From: an uncultured Selenomonadales bacterium
GTDB lineage: Bacteria; Bacillota; Negativicutes; Selenomonadales; Selenomonadaceae
Assembly: GCA_937915885.1 (NCBI GenBank)
Contig: CALGGP010000309.1
Span: 1 to 13,932, forward strand
Direction of reading: 5' to 3'
Length of the DNA stretch: 13,932 nucleotides
Position 1 is the first letter of the stretch; each line of letters starts with the position of its first letter. The position numbers and the translations under genes were made by a program. Below, piece after piece: positions 7,724 to 13,877 of the stretch. The notes below the pieces were generated by a model. The model ran no database searches and had not been told where the DNA came from. It worked only from the letters and a program-made list of their open reading frames with translations.

Positions 7724-7752
7724 ATTCTACACTTTGGGGTGAAATCCTTCAA
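7724..7752 (-). promoter_or_regulatory. Sigma-70-like promoter for the flagellar operon
   Basis: On the minus strand, TTGAAG (7752-7747) and TAGAAT (7729-7724) are separated by exactly 17 bases. They differ from TTGACA and TATAAT at two positions and one position. The site lies between the codY terminator and flgB, about 60 bases upstream of the flgB start. It would allow flagellar transcription independent of codY. This is a pattern match without experimental support. Confidence 0.65.
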
Positions 7753-7761
7753 CCTTTAACA

Positions 7762-7812
7762 ACAAAAAATGGCGGCGCCCCATGAAGAAGTGCGTCGCCG
7801 GAAAATTTTTTT
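7762..7812 (-). terminator. Hairpin terminator after codY, T-runs on both sides
   Basis: On the minus strand, GGCGACGC and GCGCCGCC form an 8-pair stem with one A-C mismatch around a loop, followed by ATTTTTTGTTG. It begins about 25 bases after the codY stop. On the plus strand the same stem is followed by GGAAAATTTTTTT, so it could also act in the other direction. Confidence 0.7.
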
Positions 7813-7823
7813 GTTGACGGCAT

Positions 7824-8600
7824 TCAATGTCGGAGCTTTTGAATTTCCGCCAACAAATATTCGTTGAGAATTTTTATGAAGGTGCCTTTCATTCCGAGCG
7901 ATTTTGATTCGATCACGCCCGCCGACTCGAGTTTGCGCAGTGCGTTGACGATCACCGACCGCGTGATGCCGACACGATCGGCGACCTTCGACGCCACCAA
8001 CAATCCCTCCATGCCGTCGAGCTCCGACAGCACGTTGATTGCCGCCTCCGTTTCGGAGTATGACAGCGTCGCCACCGCGATTTGCACCGTCGCCTTTTTG
8101 CGCGCTTCGATTTCGATCTTGCCGCTCATTTCGCGGAGCATTTCCATCCCGACCACCGTCGCTCCGTACTCGGCAAGCAACAGATCGTCGTCGGTGAACT
8201 CCTCGTTGTAGCGCGCGATGATCAGCGTCCCGATCCTTTTTCCGACGCCGTAGATCGGAACGATCGTCGTGTTCTTGCCGTCGAAAAGGCACTTGCGCCC
8301 TTCCTCGTAAGCGCACATCCCGCTCTTCGTCCGACGGTTGGCGTTCGTCTCGTCAAGGCGGTTGAGCCAATCGATATACGGCTTCGGGAATTTCCCTCGG
8401 ATCAAAACCTTGTCGACCATCAGATCGCACTCGAAATTGTCAAGGAAGGCGTAACCCAAAATCTCGCCCTTGTGATTGGTGATGTAGACATTCGCCTCGA
8501 GCACATTGCTCAGCACTTTTGACATGCCGTCGTACTCGATCATCTCCGCGCGCTGCAATAATTTGTTGATCTTACGTGTTTTCTCCAATAATGTCGGCAT
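7824..8600 (-). CDS. codY: GTP-sensing transcriptional regulator CodY
   Basis: CodY is the global regulator of Bacillota that senses GTP and branched-chain amino acids and mainly represses genes during rich growth, in some species including motility genes. The product is 258 residues, the normal length. The N-terminal GAF domain spans about 1-150 (LLAEYGATVVGMEMLREM at about 141-158). The C-terminal winged helix contains ASKVADRVGITRSVIVNALR at about 203-222 and SLGMKGTFIK, nearly identical to other CodY proteins. ATG 8600 has AAAGGAGAG about 6 nt upstream. It lies 27 bases after the small membrane-protein gene, so the two are probably co-transcribed, and ends at a hairpin terminator before the flgB promoter. 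Confidence 0.98.
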   Translation of the reverse strand: MPTLLEKTRKINKLLQRAEMIEYDGMSKVLSNVLEANVYITNHKGEILGYAFLDNFECDLMVDKVLIRGKFPKPYIDWLNRLDETNANRRTKSGMCAYEEGRKCLFDGKNTTIVPIYGVGKRIGTLIIARYNEEFTDDDLLLAEYGATVVGMEMLREMSGKIEIEARKKATVQIAVATLSYSETEAAINVLSELDGMEGLLVASKVADRVGITRSVIVNALRKLESAGVIESKSLGMKGTFIKILNEYLLAEIQKLRH

Positions 8601-8627
8601 ACCGGCTCTCCTTTCGATGATTTTGAT

Positions 8628-9131
8628 TCATTTCGGCAAACGATTATAAGCGAAGTCATAGAGATTTTCGCCGACGCTCGAGCGCGGCAGCGGTTTATCC
8701 TCCTCGACCGTGACGTTCATTTTGAGCTCGGCGATTTCGGAGTCGTCGGCGCGATAGAATTGTCGTTCGGCGCCCTCGATATATTTTCCGTCGAGCTTTT
8801 CATGGAAGTGGAGCGTCTCGAGTTCGTAGGCGACGGAATTGATCACATCGGGCGGTTGCTCGGTGAACAGCGCCGTCAATTCTTCGCGCCCGACCTCGGA
8901 ATAAGTTTTTCGGAAGAGCGCATGAAATTTAAAGTCGACATCGCCGCCGCCGTCGAAGGTGATCGAAGGGAGCGACGCGTAATAAAAATTACTGAATTTG
9001 TCTTGAGTGACGTAATCCCAGCCGTCGAGCATCGGAGCTTCGGGCAGGGGCTTTTGTGTCAATCGGGTAATGGTCGTGACGACGCCGATCACCATCATCA
9101 ATACTATGATCGAAAAAATATATTTCTGCAT
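8628..9131 (-). CDS. Membrane-anchored or secreted protein, unknown function
   Basis: I do not recognise this 167-residue protein. Residues 1-24 (MQKYIFSIIVLMMVIGVVTT) form a hydrophobic N-terminal segment, so it is probably a membrane anchor or an uncleaved signal; there is no lipobox cysteine. The remainder is soluble-looking, with aromatic stretches (GWDYVTQDKFSNFYYASLPS) and an end ENLYDFAYNRLPK. The pattern of a tryptophan followed by short strands faintly resembles small secreted surface proteins, but I cannot assign a family. ATG 9131 has GGGAG about 8 nt upstream. It sits 27 bases before codY, where Bacillus subtilis has clpQ-clpY, and just downstream of repeat copy 5. Codon use looks like the neighbours, and I see no sign of disruption. 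Confidence 0.8.
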   Translation of the reverse strand: MQKYIFSIIVLMMVIGVVTTITRLTQKPLPEAPMLDGWDYVTQDKFSNFYYASLPSITFDGGGDVDFKFHALFRKTYSEVGREELTALFTEQPPDVINSVAYELETLHFHEKLDGKYIEGAERQFYRADDSEIAELKMNVTVEEDKPLPRSSVGENLYDFAYNRLPK

Positions 9132-9172
9132 GTTTTATCTCCCGAGGATTTTAAGGGGCGACGATTTTCTGT
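9132..9172. other. Short leader before the small membrane protein
   Basis: These 41 bases hold the ribosome binding site of the 9131 gene (GGGAG at about 9139-9144, minus strand). I see no convincing -10/-35 pair in them. If the gene has its own promoter it may lie in the repeat region to the right. Confidence 0.4.
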
Positions 9173-9249
9173 GGGCGCCGCCGGCGCTCCCACCCCCGAA
9201 TGTCGGCGCCCGACGGAGATCGCGGTTCCCACCCCGCGCAGGCGGCGCC
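9173..9249 (+). repeat. 78-bp GGCGCC repeat element, copy 5
   Basis: Full copy, 77 bp. It starts GGGCGCCGCCGGCGCTCCCA, has TGTCGGCGCCCGA in the middle, then GCGGTTCCCACCCCGCG, and ends CAGGCGGCGCC. It lies 41 bases upstream of the small membrane-protein gene and faces copy 6 across the 37-bp array. Confidence 0.85.
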
Positions 9250-9294
9250 TGACCGTTATTGAAAAAATATTTTCGAGGTTGGACGGATACCGCC

Positions 9295-9660
9295 GTCGAT
9301 GTTCGGGCGCCGTCGAGGGCGGGCGCCGACGTCGATGTTCGGGCGCCGTCGAGGGCGGGCGCCGACGCTGATGTTTAGGGCACTGACGATGACAGGCGCC
9401 GACGTCGATGTTGGGGCGCTGCCGAGAGCGGGCGCCGACGTCGATGTTCAGGACGCTGCCGAGAGCGGGCGCCGACGTCGATGTTTAGGGCGCTGCCGAG
9501 AGCGGGCGCTGACGTCGATGTTCGGGGCGCTGCCGAGGGCGGGCGCCGACGTCGATGTTCGGGATGCTGCCGATGGCGGGCGCCGACGTCGATGTTCAGG
9601 GCGCTGCCGAGGGCGGGCGCTGACGTCGATGTTCAGGGCGCTGCCGGGAGCGGGCGCCAA
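9295..9660. repeat. Tandem array, 10 units of 36-37 bp
   Basis: Units begin GTCGATGTT (one reads GCTGATGTT) at 9295, 9331, 9367, 9404, 9440, 9477, 9514, 9551, 9588 and 9625, so the steps are 36 or 37. Each unit holds two boxes, GGGCGCTGCCGAG and GGGCGCCGACGTCGATG, spaced about 16 and 21 bp, echoing the 18-bp period of the other array. Units differ by a few substitutions, and there are no unique spacers. The period is not a multiple of three and mixes 36 and 37, so it is not a coding repeat. It occupies most of the 640-base gap between chvE and the small membrane protein. Confidence 0.92.
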
Positions 9661-9671
9661 CGAAGGAGGTT

Positions 9672-9749
9672 GGGCGCCGCCGACGCGGGTGGGTACCTCG
9701 AGCTCGGTTGGGCGCCGCTGTTGGTGGGTGGGAGCGGCGGCGGCGCCCC
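9672..9749 (-). repeat. 78-bp GGCGCC repeat element, copy 6
   Basis: Full copy on the minus strand, 23 bases after the sugar-binding protein stop. Read on the minus strand it starts GGGCGCCGCCGCCGCTCCCA, has GCGGCGCCCAACCGAG in the middle, then GGTACCCACCCGCG, and ends GTCGGCGGCGCCCA. Its right end adjoins the 37-bp array. It is inverted relative to copy 5. Confidence 0.85.
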
Positions 9750-9772
9750 TCTAACCGTCACTCCGACGCTCC

Positions 9773-10786
9773 TCAACTCTTGTAACGGTCGACGTTCGTT
9801 TTGTCGATGATCATCGGCGTGCACAGATACGCCGGAATGGTTTTTACGTTGTTGTTGTAAGTCTTAACGTCGTTGATGTCGGGCTGAATCCCTTCGACCA
9901 CCGCTTTGATCATGCGCACGCACTTCGCCGTCAGATGATCGGGGTCCTTCGCGACCGTGAATGTTTGTTGCCCCGCTTTGATCCTCTCGAGCGCGGCGGG
10001 ATCGGCATCGAGCCCCGAGATCAGCGGCGCCGCCATGTTCCGCGCTTTCATCTCCTCCAAGATCACGCCCGCTATATCATCGTTCGGACTCAACACCGCG
10101 TGCAACGGCGTCCCGTCCTTATAATACGTGTCGAGAATGCTTTTGATCCGCGTCCGCGCGTTGGCGGAGTTCCAATCGTTGACGGCGACGCTGTTGAAAT
10201 CCTTTTGCCCCGAACGACAGATCAATTTTCCCGATTGAATATACGGCTCGAGAATCGCCATCGTGTTTTTGAAAAATAAATGCGCATTGTTATCCGTCGG
10301 CGCGCCCGCGAAAAATTCTATGTTGTACGGTCCGCCGCCGCCCTTGAGATTGAGCGCCGCCTCAAAATACATGCCCATCGCATCGCCGATCGCCTCGTTG
10401 TCGTAGCTCGCATAGTAGCTGACGGCGTCGGTATCCATGATGATGCGGTCGAAGGCAATCACGGGAATCTCATATTCCTTCGCCTTGACGAGAACGCCGT
10501 CGAAGCCCGACGAGCCCATTGCGCCGATCACAATGCATTTCGGTTTGGTCTCGATGATTTCGGCGATTTGAGATTTTTGCTCCTCGGGAGTGCTTGCGAA
10601 GCGCACATCGACGGTGAAATTATCTTCCTCGAGGAAGCGCTTGATCGAATCGCCGTTGCGTTGCCAGCTCGAGGTGGTATTCGGGAAGCTGACGGCGATC
10701 ACACGGTCGTTGGACGCCTCGTCGGAGCAGCCCGCGATTGCGATCGAGATCAACAGCAGGGCGCCGATAAAAATTTTTTTAATCAT
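9773..10786 (-). CDS. chvE: ChvE-family sugar ABC transporter substrate-binding lipoprotein
   Basis: This is an extracytoplasmic binding protein of the CUT2 sugar ABC transporter class, of the ChvE type that binds monosaccharides such as galactose, arabinose, xylose or glucose. The 337-residue product has a lipoprotein signal (MIKKIFIGALLLISIAIAGC) with lipobox IAGC and Cys20. Family features include IPVIAFDRIIMD, AVSYYASYDNEAIGD, NIEFFAGAPTDNNA, LHAVLSPNDDIAGVI and DVKTYNNNVKTIPAYLCTP, which closely follow ChvE in my memory of that protein. ATG 10786 is chosen because GAGGA lies 7 nt upstream. The frame is open further upstream to 10873, but that part translates the repeat element. No permease or ATPase gene adjoins it here. 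Upstream lies a chemoreceptor gene, so a role in sugar sensing as well as uptake is possible. Confidence 0.93.
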   Translation of the reverse strand: MIKKIFIGALLLISIAIAGCSDEASNDRVIAVSFPNTTSSWQRNGDSIKRFLEEDNFTVDVRFASTPEEQKSQIAEIIETKPKCIVIGAMGSSGFDGVLVKAKEYEIPVIAFDRIIMDTDAVSYYASYDNEAIGDAMGMYFEAALNLKGGGGPYNIEFFAGAPTDNNAHLFFKNTMAILEPYIQSGKLICRSGQKDFNSVAVNDWNSANARTRIKSILDTYYKDGTPLHAVLSPNDDIAGVILEEMKARNMAAPLISGLDADPAALERIKAGQQTFTVAKDPDHLTAKCVRMIKAVVEGIQPDINDVKTYNNNVKTIPAYLCTPMIIDKTNVDRYKS

Positions 10787-10832
10787 GATCATTTCCTCAT
10801 TCCAAAAACATTTTCTCCCGTCGGCTTTATGA

Positions 10833-10909
10833 GGGCGCCGCCGACGCTCCCGCCCACTATCGACGGCGCCCAACGGAGGAAGTACTGCCCACCCGCGTCG
10901 GCGGCGCCT
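10833..10909 (+). repeat. 78-bp GGCGCC repeat element, copy 7
   Basis: Full copy, 77 bp. It starts GGGCGCCGCCGACGCTCCCG, has GACGGCGCCCAACGGAGG in the middle, then CTGCCCACCCGCG, and ends GCGTCGGCGGCGCC. The outer ends are a 14-bp perfect inverted repeat. It lies 47 bases upstream of the sugar-binding protein gene, and a 38-bp array begins at its right end. Confidence 0.88.
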
Positions 10910-10913
10910 CGCC

Positions 10914-11027
10914 TTTTTTGCGATATCAGCCCCGCGTCGGCGGTGCCCAAATTTTTTCGCGGCAGTAGCCTGCGTCGGCGCCGCTCGCCTTTTTTCGCGA
11001 CATCAGCCCCGCGTCGGCGACGCCCTC
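10914..11027. repeat. Tandem array, 3 units of 38 bp
   Basis: T6 runs start at 10914, 10952 and 10990, exactly 38 apart. Each is followed by GCG or CGCG, then CAGC or TAGC, then CGCGTCGGCG or TGCGTCGGCG and a GGCGCC-like box (GGTGCCC, GGCGCCG, CGACGCCC). The unit repeats the right-hand end of the adjoining copy 7 (CCGCGTCGGCGGCGCC). I therefore read it as extra right-end modules added to that element. Confidence 0.8.
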
Positions 11028-11028
11028 A

Positions 11029-11070
11029 ATTCCTCATTCCTCATTCCTCATTCCTAATTCCTAATTGCCT
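11029..11070. repeat. Heptanucleotide tandem repeat, about six units
   Basis: The units ATTCCTC, ATTCCTC, ATTCCTC, ATTCCTA, ATTCCTA and a degenerate ATTGCCT follow one another without gaps. On the minus strand they read GAGGAAT, which resembles a run of Shine-Dalgarno sequences, just downstream of the mcp stop. No reading frame uses them. Confidence 0.85.
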
Positions 11071-11092
11071 TTCGGGTGGGCGGGATGAATTT

Positions 11093-12814
11093 TTAAATGC
11101 GTCTTGCCATGTCACGCTTGATTTTAAATTGCGACGCCGAATCCGTCAATTCCTGCGCCAGCTCCGATAATTTTTTCGACGCCGTTGCGACTTCGTCTAT
11201 CGATGCCGATTGCTCCTCCGTCGCCGCCGACACCGATTCCGTTTCCGCCGATACGTCTTTACTCGAGCGATTCAATTCATCCATCGACGACACAAGCGCG
11301 TCAACCCTCTGCAAAGATCGTTTCGCCTCCTGCAATATCCCTTCCGCGTGTTGCGTCAAATCTTTGACTGCCGCCGCGATGTTCGCAAACGAGCTGCCTG
11401 CCTCCGCCACCACGACCTTGCCGCTTTCAACGTCGTCGGTGCCCTTGCGCATCTCTTCAACCGCCTGCTCCGTGTCCTGTTGGATCGTACCGATCAGCGC
11501 CGCGATCTTACTTGCCGCATCGTTACATCCCTCCGCCAATTTCCTTACTTCGTCGGCGACCACCGCAAAGCCCCGTCCCGCTTCGCCCGCTCGAGCCGCC
11601 TCTATCGCCGCGTTCAGTGCCAACAGATTTGTTTGCGCCGCGATCTCCGCTATCGCGCTGCTGATCGCTCCGATCTCGTTCGAGCGCTCCGCCAATTTTT
11701 TGATCACTTCCGCTGAGACCGCCGTCGACGCCGCTATCGCCGACATCTGATCGACCGCGTCCGAGATCGCCGATTTGCCTTTCGCCGCGATCTCCTCAAC
11801 CGATTTTGCCGCGTCCACCGACGCATTTGCTTTGTCCTCGAACCCTTGTATCAATTCCGCGAACGCTCGAATGTCGTCCGACGACTTCTCGACCTCGCGC
11901 CCCTGCTTGTTGGCATTTTCCGCCACGTTGCCTATCGACACCGCCACCTGTTGAGTCGCCAGCGCCGATTGACTTGCGTTTTCGTTGAGCTGTCCGGCGA
12001 ACGTCGCCGCGTCGGTTGCGTTCTTTTGAATTTTTTCGATCAGCCGTCGGAGCGTTTCAATCGTTTCGGCAAATACCTCCGACAATTGCCCGAACTCGTC
12101 TGTCGTGTTCGAGCGCGCCTCGACCGTCAAATTCCCCGCCGCCAATTGTTTTGCCACGTCCGACAGATGCTCTATCGACGACAGGATTGATTTCGTCAGC
12201 GCCGCCGCCATCGACATTGAAAACAGCACGACGATTACTATCGATGCGATCAAAATTATGCGCGTCTGCTCGAATCGCTCAGTCGATTGAACGGTCTCGG
12301 CGTGGATAAAATCCTTCCGATTGTCGAGAACGCGATTTAATTTGATGCCGATCTGATCGTAGCCGCTGCTCGAGCTTTCGATGAGCCGTTGCGCGGTCGC
12401 GATGTCGCCCTGTTTTGCGTGCTCGATCACCTTCATCGAATTTGATTTGTATTGATTCCAAATCGTGCGCATTTCAGCAAACTCGTCGGCGACCTTGCCG
12501 CTCAAATGCGGTTGAATGTTGTCGAAGGTGATATCGATCTGATCGGCTAGCTTGGTGGTCTGTTGAGCGGCGTGAATGCGCGCGGGTAAAGTCGTCGCGT
12601 CGATCACGGCGAACTCGCCCTGCCGATAATCGCTCATAGCCCGACTCGACTCGGAGGCGGAGATCACTCCCTGCAGATGCTCGGTCGCAATGCGCAGCGC
12701 TCCGTCGTTGGTGCTCGAGAGGCTGTAGGCGGAATAAACGCCGTTGCCGATGAAAGCAAAGATCAGAAGCGTGAAGACGAGCAATATTTTTTGCCTGATG
12801 GTCATCGAACTCAA
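11093..12814 (-). CDS. Methyl-accepting chemotaxis protein with four-helix-bundle sensor
   Basis: This is a membrane chemoreceptor that signals through CheA and CheW to the flagellar motor. The product is 573 residues from TTG 12814. Membrane helix one is at about 10-28, an extracytoplasmic helical sensor of four-helix-bundle type at about 29-185, helix two (IILIASIVIVVLFSMSMAAA) at about 186-206, and HAMP at about 207-260. The signalling hairpin tip, EIAAQTNLLALNAAIEAARA followed by GEAGRGFAVVADEVRKLAE, is at about 390-428. It lacks a C-terminal pentapeptide tether and ends DMARRI. TTG 12814 is chosen because AAGGAGGT lies 7 nt upstream; ATG 12805 is 16 nt away and ATG 12883 reads through a T11 run. 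The ligand cannot be told from sequence; the next gene downstream encodes a sugar-binding protein. Confidence 0.95.
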   Translation of the reverse strand: MSSMTIRQKILLVFTLLIFAFIGNGVYSAYSLSSTNDGALRIATEHLQGVISASESSRAMSDYRQGEFAVIDATTLPARIHAAQQTTKLADQIDITFDNIQPHLSGKVADEFAEMRTIWNQYKSNSMKVIEHAKQGDIATAQRLIESSSSGYDQIGIKLNRVLDNRKDFIHAETVQSTERFEQTRIILIASIVIVVLFSMSMAAALTKSILSSIEHLSDVAKQLAAGNLTVEARSNTTDEFGQLSEVFAETIETLRRLIEKIQKNATDAATFAGQLNENASQSALATQQVAVSIGNVAENANKQGREVEKSSDDIRAFAELIQGFEDKANASVDAAKSVEEIAAKGKSAISDAVDQMSAIAASTAVSAEVIKKLAERSNEIGAISSAIAEIAAQTNLLALNAAIEAARAGEAGRGFAVVADEVRKLAEGCNDAASKIAALIGTIQQDTEQAVEEMRKGTDDVESGKVVVAEAGSSFANIAAAVKDLTQHAEGILQEAKRSLQRVDALVSSMDELNRSSKDVSAETESVSAATEEQSASIDEVATASKKLSELAQELTDSASQFKIKRDMARRI

Positions 12815-12829
12815 AACTAAAACCTCCTT
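12812..12829 (-). promoter_or_regulatory. Ribosome binding site and TTG start of mcp
   Basis: On the minus strand, AAGGAGGT (12829-12822) is followed by 7 nt and then TTG (12814-12812), which is in frame with the receptor. The strength of this site and the 16-nt distance to the next ATG make TTG the likely start. Confidence 0.75.
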
Positions 12830-12863
12830 CGTGACTGATGTTGGTGTTGTATAATTTGCAGTG

Positions 12864-12923
12864 AAAAAAAAAAATCCTGCCATTGGCGCGAAATAAATTG
12901 TGTGCAGAATGCGCGGCAGGATT
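12864..12923 (-). terminator. Hairpin plus T11 in the mcp leader
   Basis: On the minus strand, AATCCTGCC (12923-12915) pairs perfectly with GGCAGGATT (12881-12873). An inner GCGC/GCGC stem and an AT-rich loop lie between, and the second arm runs into eleven T in a row (12874-12864). This is a textbook intrinsic terminator. It points leftward and lies only about 50 bases upstream of the mcp start, while the gene to its right (rmlD) is on the other strand. It either ends antisense transcription from rmlD or acts as a leader attenuator for mcp. Confidence 0.75.
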
Positions 12924-12983
12924 ATTGGGCTGTAACTCGAAAATATTGATCGTTAAAACAGTCGACAGACGGGAGGCAATACG

Positions 12984-13862
12984 ATGAAGGTAATGGTAAC
13001 GGGCATCACGGGGCAACTCGGCTTTGACGTGATGAGGGAGCTCGCGAAGAAGAATATAGAGGCGATCGGCGCCGCGCGGAAGGATTTTGATTTGACGGAC
13101 GGCGCGGGCATGAAAAAATTCGTGGAGAAGCACAAGCCCGATGCGATTATTCATTGTGCGGCGTATACGGCGGTCGACAAAGCGGAGGACGAGTCGGACT
13201 TGGCGATGGAGATCAACGCGCGTGCGGTCGAGCGTCTCGCGGAGGCGGCTCGGTCGATTGATGCGAAGTTACTCCACATCAGCACGGATTATGTGTTTCC
13301 GGGCGACGGGGTGATGCCTTATGAGGTCGACGATCGGAAGGCGCCGACGAATGCATACGGGCGGTCGAAATTGGCGGGCGAAGAGGCGGTTGCGCGGCTG
13401 ATGGAAAAATATTTTATCGTGAGGATCTCGTGGGTGTTCGGGATCAACGGTAAGAATTTTGTTCGGACGATGCTGCGATTGAGTGAGACGCGGGATCGGT
13501 TGACGGTGGTCGACGATCAGATCGGCTCGCCGACGTACACGGCGGATTTGGCTCGATTGTTGGTTGAGATGGTGCAGACGGATCGATACGGTATATATCA
13601 CGCGACGAATGAGGGGTTCTGCAGTTGGGCGGAATTTGCGGCTGAGATATTTCGGCAAGCGGAGGTATCGACGGCGGTTGAGCCGGTGCCGTCGAGCGCA
13701 TATCCGACGAAAGCGATCCGACCGAAGAACTCGAGGCTGAGCAAAAAAAGTCTCGACGACGCGGGGTTTGAGCGTCTGCCGAGCTGGAAAGATGCGGTCG
13801 GAAGATATTTGATCGAGTTGGCGGCGGAGCATGAGAAGGAGACTCGAAAAAAACTTTTATAG
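12984..13862 (+). CDS. rmlD: dTDP-4-dehydrorhamnose reductase RmlD
   Basis: RmlD (RfbD) carries out the last step of dTDP-L-rhamnose synthesis, reducing dTDP-4-keto-L-rhamnose with NAD(P)H in the cytoplasm. The product feeds surface polysaccharides or glycoprotein glycans. The 292-residue protein is of normal length. It shows the Rossmann motif GITGQLG at 7-13, HCAAYTAVDKAE at 58-69, STDYVF at 100-105, the catalytic Y-x-x-x-K (YGRSK) at 125-129, and a substrate-side region with DDQIGSPTYTADLA. ATG 12984 has GGGAGG 7 nt upstream. It is the only plus-strand gene here, divergent from mcp, and no other rml gene adjoins it within the window. A repeat copy follows 15 bases after the stop. Confidence 0.97.
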   Translation: MKVMVTGITGQLGFDVMRELAKKNIEAIGAARKDFDLTDGAGMKKFVEKHKPDAIIHCAAYTAVDKAEDESDLAMEINARAVERLAEAARSIDAKLLHISTDYVFPGDGVMPYEVDDRKAPTNAYGRSKLAGEEAVARLMEKYFIVRISWVFGINGKNFVRTMLRLSETRDRLTVVDDQIGSPTYTADLARLLVEMVQTDRYGIYHATNEGFCSWAEFAAEIFRQAEVSTAVEPVPSSAYPTKAIRPKNSRLSKKSLDDAGFERLPSWKDAVGRYLIELAAEHEKETRKKLL

Positions 13863-13877
13863 TCCCAAGGATTTAGA

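Noticed and set aside
7660..7730. CodY box in the flgB leader
   Set aside because: The best match to AATTTTCWGAAAATT (around GTTAAAAATT) has about six mismatches, too many to call.
9295..9660. CRISPR array
   Set aside because: The ten 37-bp units are contiguous and similar along their whole length; there are no unique spacers and no cas genes.
9299..9754. Repeat-containing plus-strand protein of about 151 residues
   Set aside because: The frame stays open only because the GC-rich array lacks stops; unit length mixes 36 and 37, there is no ribosome binding site, and the frames on both strands are equally open.
10910..11000. Plus-strand intrinsic terminators at the T6 runs
   Set aside because: GC-rich segments do precede T6 runs, but no plus-strand gene lies upstream and the runs recur simply as part of the 38-bp unit.
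12815..12983. Cyclic-di-GMP riboswitch or sigma-28 promoter before mcp
   Set aside because: I could not find the conserved riboswitch core sequences or a TAAA and GCCGATAA pair with proper spacing.
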